Shown: positions 61,701 through 64,000 of the stretch, piece by piece | How positions within the stretch are numbered: position 1 is the stretch's first letter | How the letters are laid out: each line of letters opens with the position of its first letter | Origin: Mangifera indica | Taxonomy: Eukaryota > Streptophyta > Magnoliopsida > Sapindales > Anacardiaceae | Length of the DNA: 64,000 bases | NCBI RefSeq assembly: GCF_011075055.1 | Contig: NC_058153.1 | Span: forward strand, 3,968,001-4,032,000 | Direction: 5' to 3' | Program-made: the position numbers and the translations under genes | The notes under the pieces: generated by a model | Databases searched by the model: none | The model's input: only the letters and a program-made list of their open reading frames with translations | What the model was told of the DNA's origin: nothing

Positions 61701-61870
61701 TAGAGCTAAATAATCTTCGTTGACTGTGGTAGTTAACAGGTCAAGGACCAATCAAATCGGCAAAAACTCGCCCGGACATAAATTACCCGCGAACGGTCAT
61801 GTCCTGAGTAACCGGTGATCAACCGGTAGCCGGTAAAGAAAAAGAAAGAAAAGGCAAAATACACACTTAC
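58740..61870. other. Long AT-rich spacer between PDAT and BRX-like genes
   Basis: Holds the PDAT leader and promoter at its left end, a lone MULE-like end (ggcgaaatactattttcc, 59,010) and very AT-rich DNA. A short repeat of ttggttg/ggttgg words lies at 60,870-60,960. No gene or RNA gene was recognised. Confidence 0.5.
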
Positions 61871-62331
61871 TGAAATCAAAGTTACTGCCATTAGCCAGCA
61901 GGCAAAAAGCCTCGGCTTCTCCCTCCTTCACATCCTCTTTTTCAAGTAAAATTTTTTTGTCCAACTTTCAACTTAGAGCTCTAGCTCTGCTTTTAAAGGT
62001 GATGATTATCTCTTTTGTATTTTTCTTCATTATTTGTTTCTTTCTTTTGTTTATTTTTCGCTGAGATTCTCTGCTAGTGTAATTCAACGTGGCATTAAAG
62101 TGTCTGAGAAAGCCTCTTGATTCTTGCGCTTTGATGCTCAAATCAACAACCGATCATCCTCAGATTTCAGAATTCTGTTGACTGACATACTTATGTCTTC
62201 TCACAATCTCTTCGTCTCTCCGTTTTGTTTTTATGTTTTTGACAATTGAATCCCCTTCTAAAATCTAATAATGTGATGTGATATGTGTTTCAGAGTTTCA
62301 TTATTCTGTTGAATTGGACAAGAAATTGAAA

Positions 62332-62911
62332 ATGCTCACGTGCATAGCTCGCTCGAAGCAATCTGGGGATGACTCAGTGAGCCGACCCGAAGACTCTGAC
62401 TCCTCGAACACTCCCGGTACCAAACACCAACCTATGAAATCTCTCACTTCTCAGGTAATTGTTTGCTATAACTCGTTATGTATAACACAGAGCAGTAGAG
62501 TCGTTGGTAAAATTTTGCTTTGCTATTTCAGCTCAGGGACATGGCATTAAAGGCCTCCGGAGCTTACCGACACTGCAATCCGTGTACCGCTCCAGTGGCT
62601 CCGAGTCGATTCACAAACTCGGGCGAGTCGGATGCCGACTCGGACCGATTTAGATGGTCATACAGAAGGACCGGTAGCTTTAGTTCGACGACGCCGAGGA
62701 CTTGGGGAAAGGAAATGGAGGCGAGGCTTAAGGGCATATCAAGTGGTGAGGTGACTCCGATAAAATCGGTGAGCGGGCGCCGAGTTGACCCGGTTGTGTT
62801 AGTTGAAGAGAGTGAACCCAAGGAGTGGGTGGCCCAGGTGGAGCCCGGTGTGCTTATTACCTTTGTTTCTCTGCCACGCGGAGGGAATGATCTTAAGCGA
62901 ATACGGTTCAG
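62332..62911 (+). CDS. BRXL4: BREVIS RADIX-like protein, 5' part only
   Basis: Plant-specific regulator at the rootward plasma membrane that controls auxin transport kinases and root growth. Two coding exons are in the window: 62332-62454 and 62532-62911, joined in frame to 167 residues. The start MLTCIARSKQS has the conserved N-terminal Cys4 thought to be palmitoylated. Then KSLTSQLRDMALKASGAYRH and CNPC match the family N-terminus, and EWVAQVEPGVLITFVSLPRG to LKRIRF is the start of the first BRX domain. The donor TTCAG|GTACTCC cuts there; the rest of the domain and the second BRX domain lie beyond 64,000. A leader exon ending 61,998 (AAAG|GTGATG) and a 5' UTR intron to 62,293 are likely. 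BRXL4 is my best guess, from neighbours. Confidence 0.9.
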
Positions 62912-64000
62912 GTACTCCCAATTCCATTTTTCTTTTCTTGTAATTTTGACTTCTACGGTCATTATCCCTTCTTCTGGTACCATGATTATGATCTGACGGT
63001 GAATATGCATTTTGAGGTTCTTAATTTGAATTATTTTGATGAAATGATTTTTTTCCCTGCCAGTGTGAATACAACCTATGGTACCGCAATTGTAACTTGT
63101 AAGTGAAGGAATCAATTTAGGGAGGGAGCACAATTCTCATAATCCTACCTCATATGTTATAGGATACGATTTAATTAAAAAATGATACTTTTTTTTTAAG
63201 GTATATTAAATTAATATGATATAATAAATATATCATATAATATAATATATATATTATAATTTATAATAAATATGTATACAAAAAATTTTTAATTTTTAGA
63301 TTTATTTATTTATTTTAAATTAATAATAAGCCACTAAAATTGTTTAATTATTTTATTTTTTAAAAATATTGTTATAAATTATCATAAAAAATGAAAAAAG
63401 GTTTTCTGACATAGGATAAAACGAGTAGCTGTAGTAAACAGTAAATATCACACCACGCCTTATCAAAAGCAATCTTGAAAAGGAAAAAAAGGAAGTCCGA
63501 AACGCAACTCATTGTGGCTTATTAGTGGTGGTGGGACAGAATTGATTGTGTGGAACCTTTTTCACTGAACTTTGTCGTTGTGTCGGAGAAGGCTTCTTTC
63601 ATTTCAAAATTTTCTTCACGCCTGATTCTCCGTGGCATTGTCTTCTTGTGCTGTGACCCATTTTGTCTTATAAAACTGAGGACACCAACATTTATCTGTC
63701 ACTCCAAATACTACAATAGAAGACAAATTTTGACTCTCTATAAGCTAATGGTTCTTTCTTGTTTCCATATGACAATGACAACCAGAAAGAGGGCTGCCAC
63801 TGCATAACCTTTACTATGTTTACATTTGAATCTCTTTGTTACTTCCCTCTTTATTTCAACTTAATTATCCGCTTTTTCTGACTGACTGAACTACTACTGT
63901 TTCCCATTTGAATGCTTATGAAGAATTTAATTTGGACCTTTCTCTGCCATTGGAATAGACTTTAAATACCCACTACTGAAATAATCAAATGTTCAAATAA
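62912..64000 (+). other. First part of a long BRX-like intron
   Basis: No continuation of the BRX domain (expected next: SREMFNKWQAQRWW) is found to the window end, so the intron is at least 1,089 bp. The 85-codon frame at 63,550-63,807 matches nothing I know. Confidence 0.65.

Noticed and set aside
62564..63133. 189-codon minus frame
   Set aside because: Antisense shadow of the BRX-like exon, extended by chance into the intron.
1..64000. CRISPR arrays, rRNA, tRNA, viral or retrotransposon polyprotein genes
   Set aside because: No regularly spaced repeats, cloverleaf genes or gag/pol-like frames were recognised while reading; small tRNAs or snoRNAs could still be missed without a covariance search.

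Overview
This is nuclear DNA from a flowering plant. The evidence is spliced genes with GT..AG introns, plant-only families (class XI myosin, PMI1-related, Alfin-like, BRX, PDAT) and AT-rich intergenic DNA full of small non-autonomous transposons. The proteins look eudicot (rosid-like). I cannot name the species. No virus, plastid block, rRNA, tRNA or CRISPR array was recognised. Gene models were built by hand from splice sites, reading-frame continuity and family recall.

Layout. 0-1.2 kb: an AT-rich dispersed repeat and a Mutator-type (MULE) foldback element. 1.6-14.6 kb (+): myosin XI, XI-K type, 39 coding exons, intact. 16.1-18.6 kb (-): glycerophosphocholine acyltransferase, 8 exons, with a fresh tandem duplication just upstream of its ATG. 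19.3-22.7 kb: three foldback MULE elements in a row. 23.6-27.4 kb (+): PMI1-RELATED 1-like gene with a one-base frameshift. 27.8-30.0 kb (-): intronless phenylalanine ammonia-lyase, also with a one-base frameshift. 31.4-32.2 kb: a fifth MULE element. 32.7-36.1 kb (-): Alfin-like PHD protein. 36.8-37.6 kb: AT-rich repeat. 39.0-42.7 kb (-): WAV2/ABHD13-type hydrolase. 42.9-43.6 kb: AT-rich repeat. 44.8-49.5 kb (-): NF-YA with a miR169 site in its 3' UTR and upstream ORFs in its leader. 49.9-50.8 kb: hAT element with 8-bp target duplication. 54.1-58.7 kb (-): PDAT1-type acyltransferase. 62.3 kb to beyond the window (+): start of a BREVIS RADIX-like gene.

How the genes relate. They are independent single-gene units, not an operon. 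Several share themes: actin-based movement and cell growth (XI-K, PMIR1, WAV2, BRX-like), lipid remodelling (GPC acyltransferase, PDAT), phenylpropanoid entry (PAL) and stress-related transcription (Alfin-like, NF-YA). From memory, the Arabidopsis counterparts of XI-K, AL5, WAV2, BRXL4 and PMIR1 lie close together on chromosome 5 (At5g20490 to At5g20610), so much of this window appears to be an old conserved block, interrupted here by other genes and transposons.

The strongest unusual signals are the family of foldback MULE elements with 9-bp target duplications (one is an 817-bp near-perfect palindrome), the two single-base frameshifts in neighbouring genes, the miR169 site, the tandem duplication at the acyltransferase start, and a perfect 21-bp inverted repeat just 3' of WAV2.
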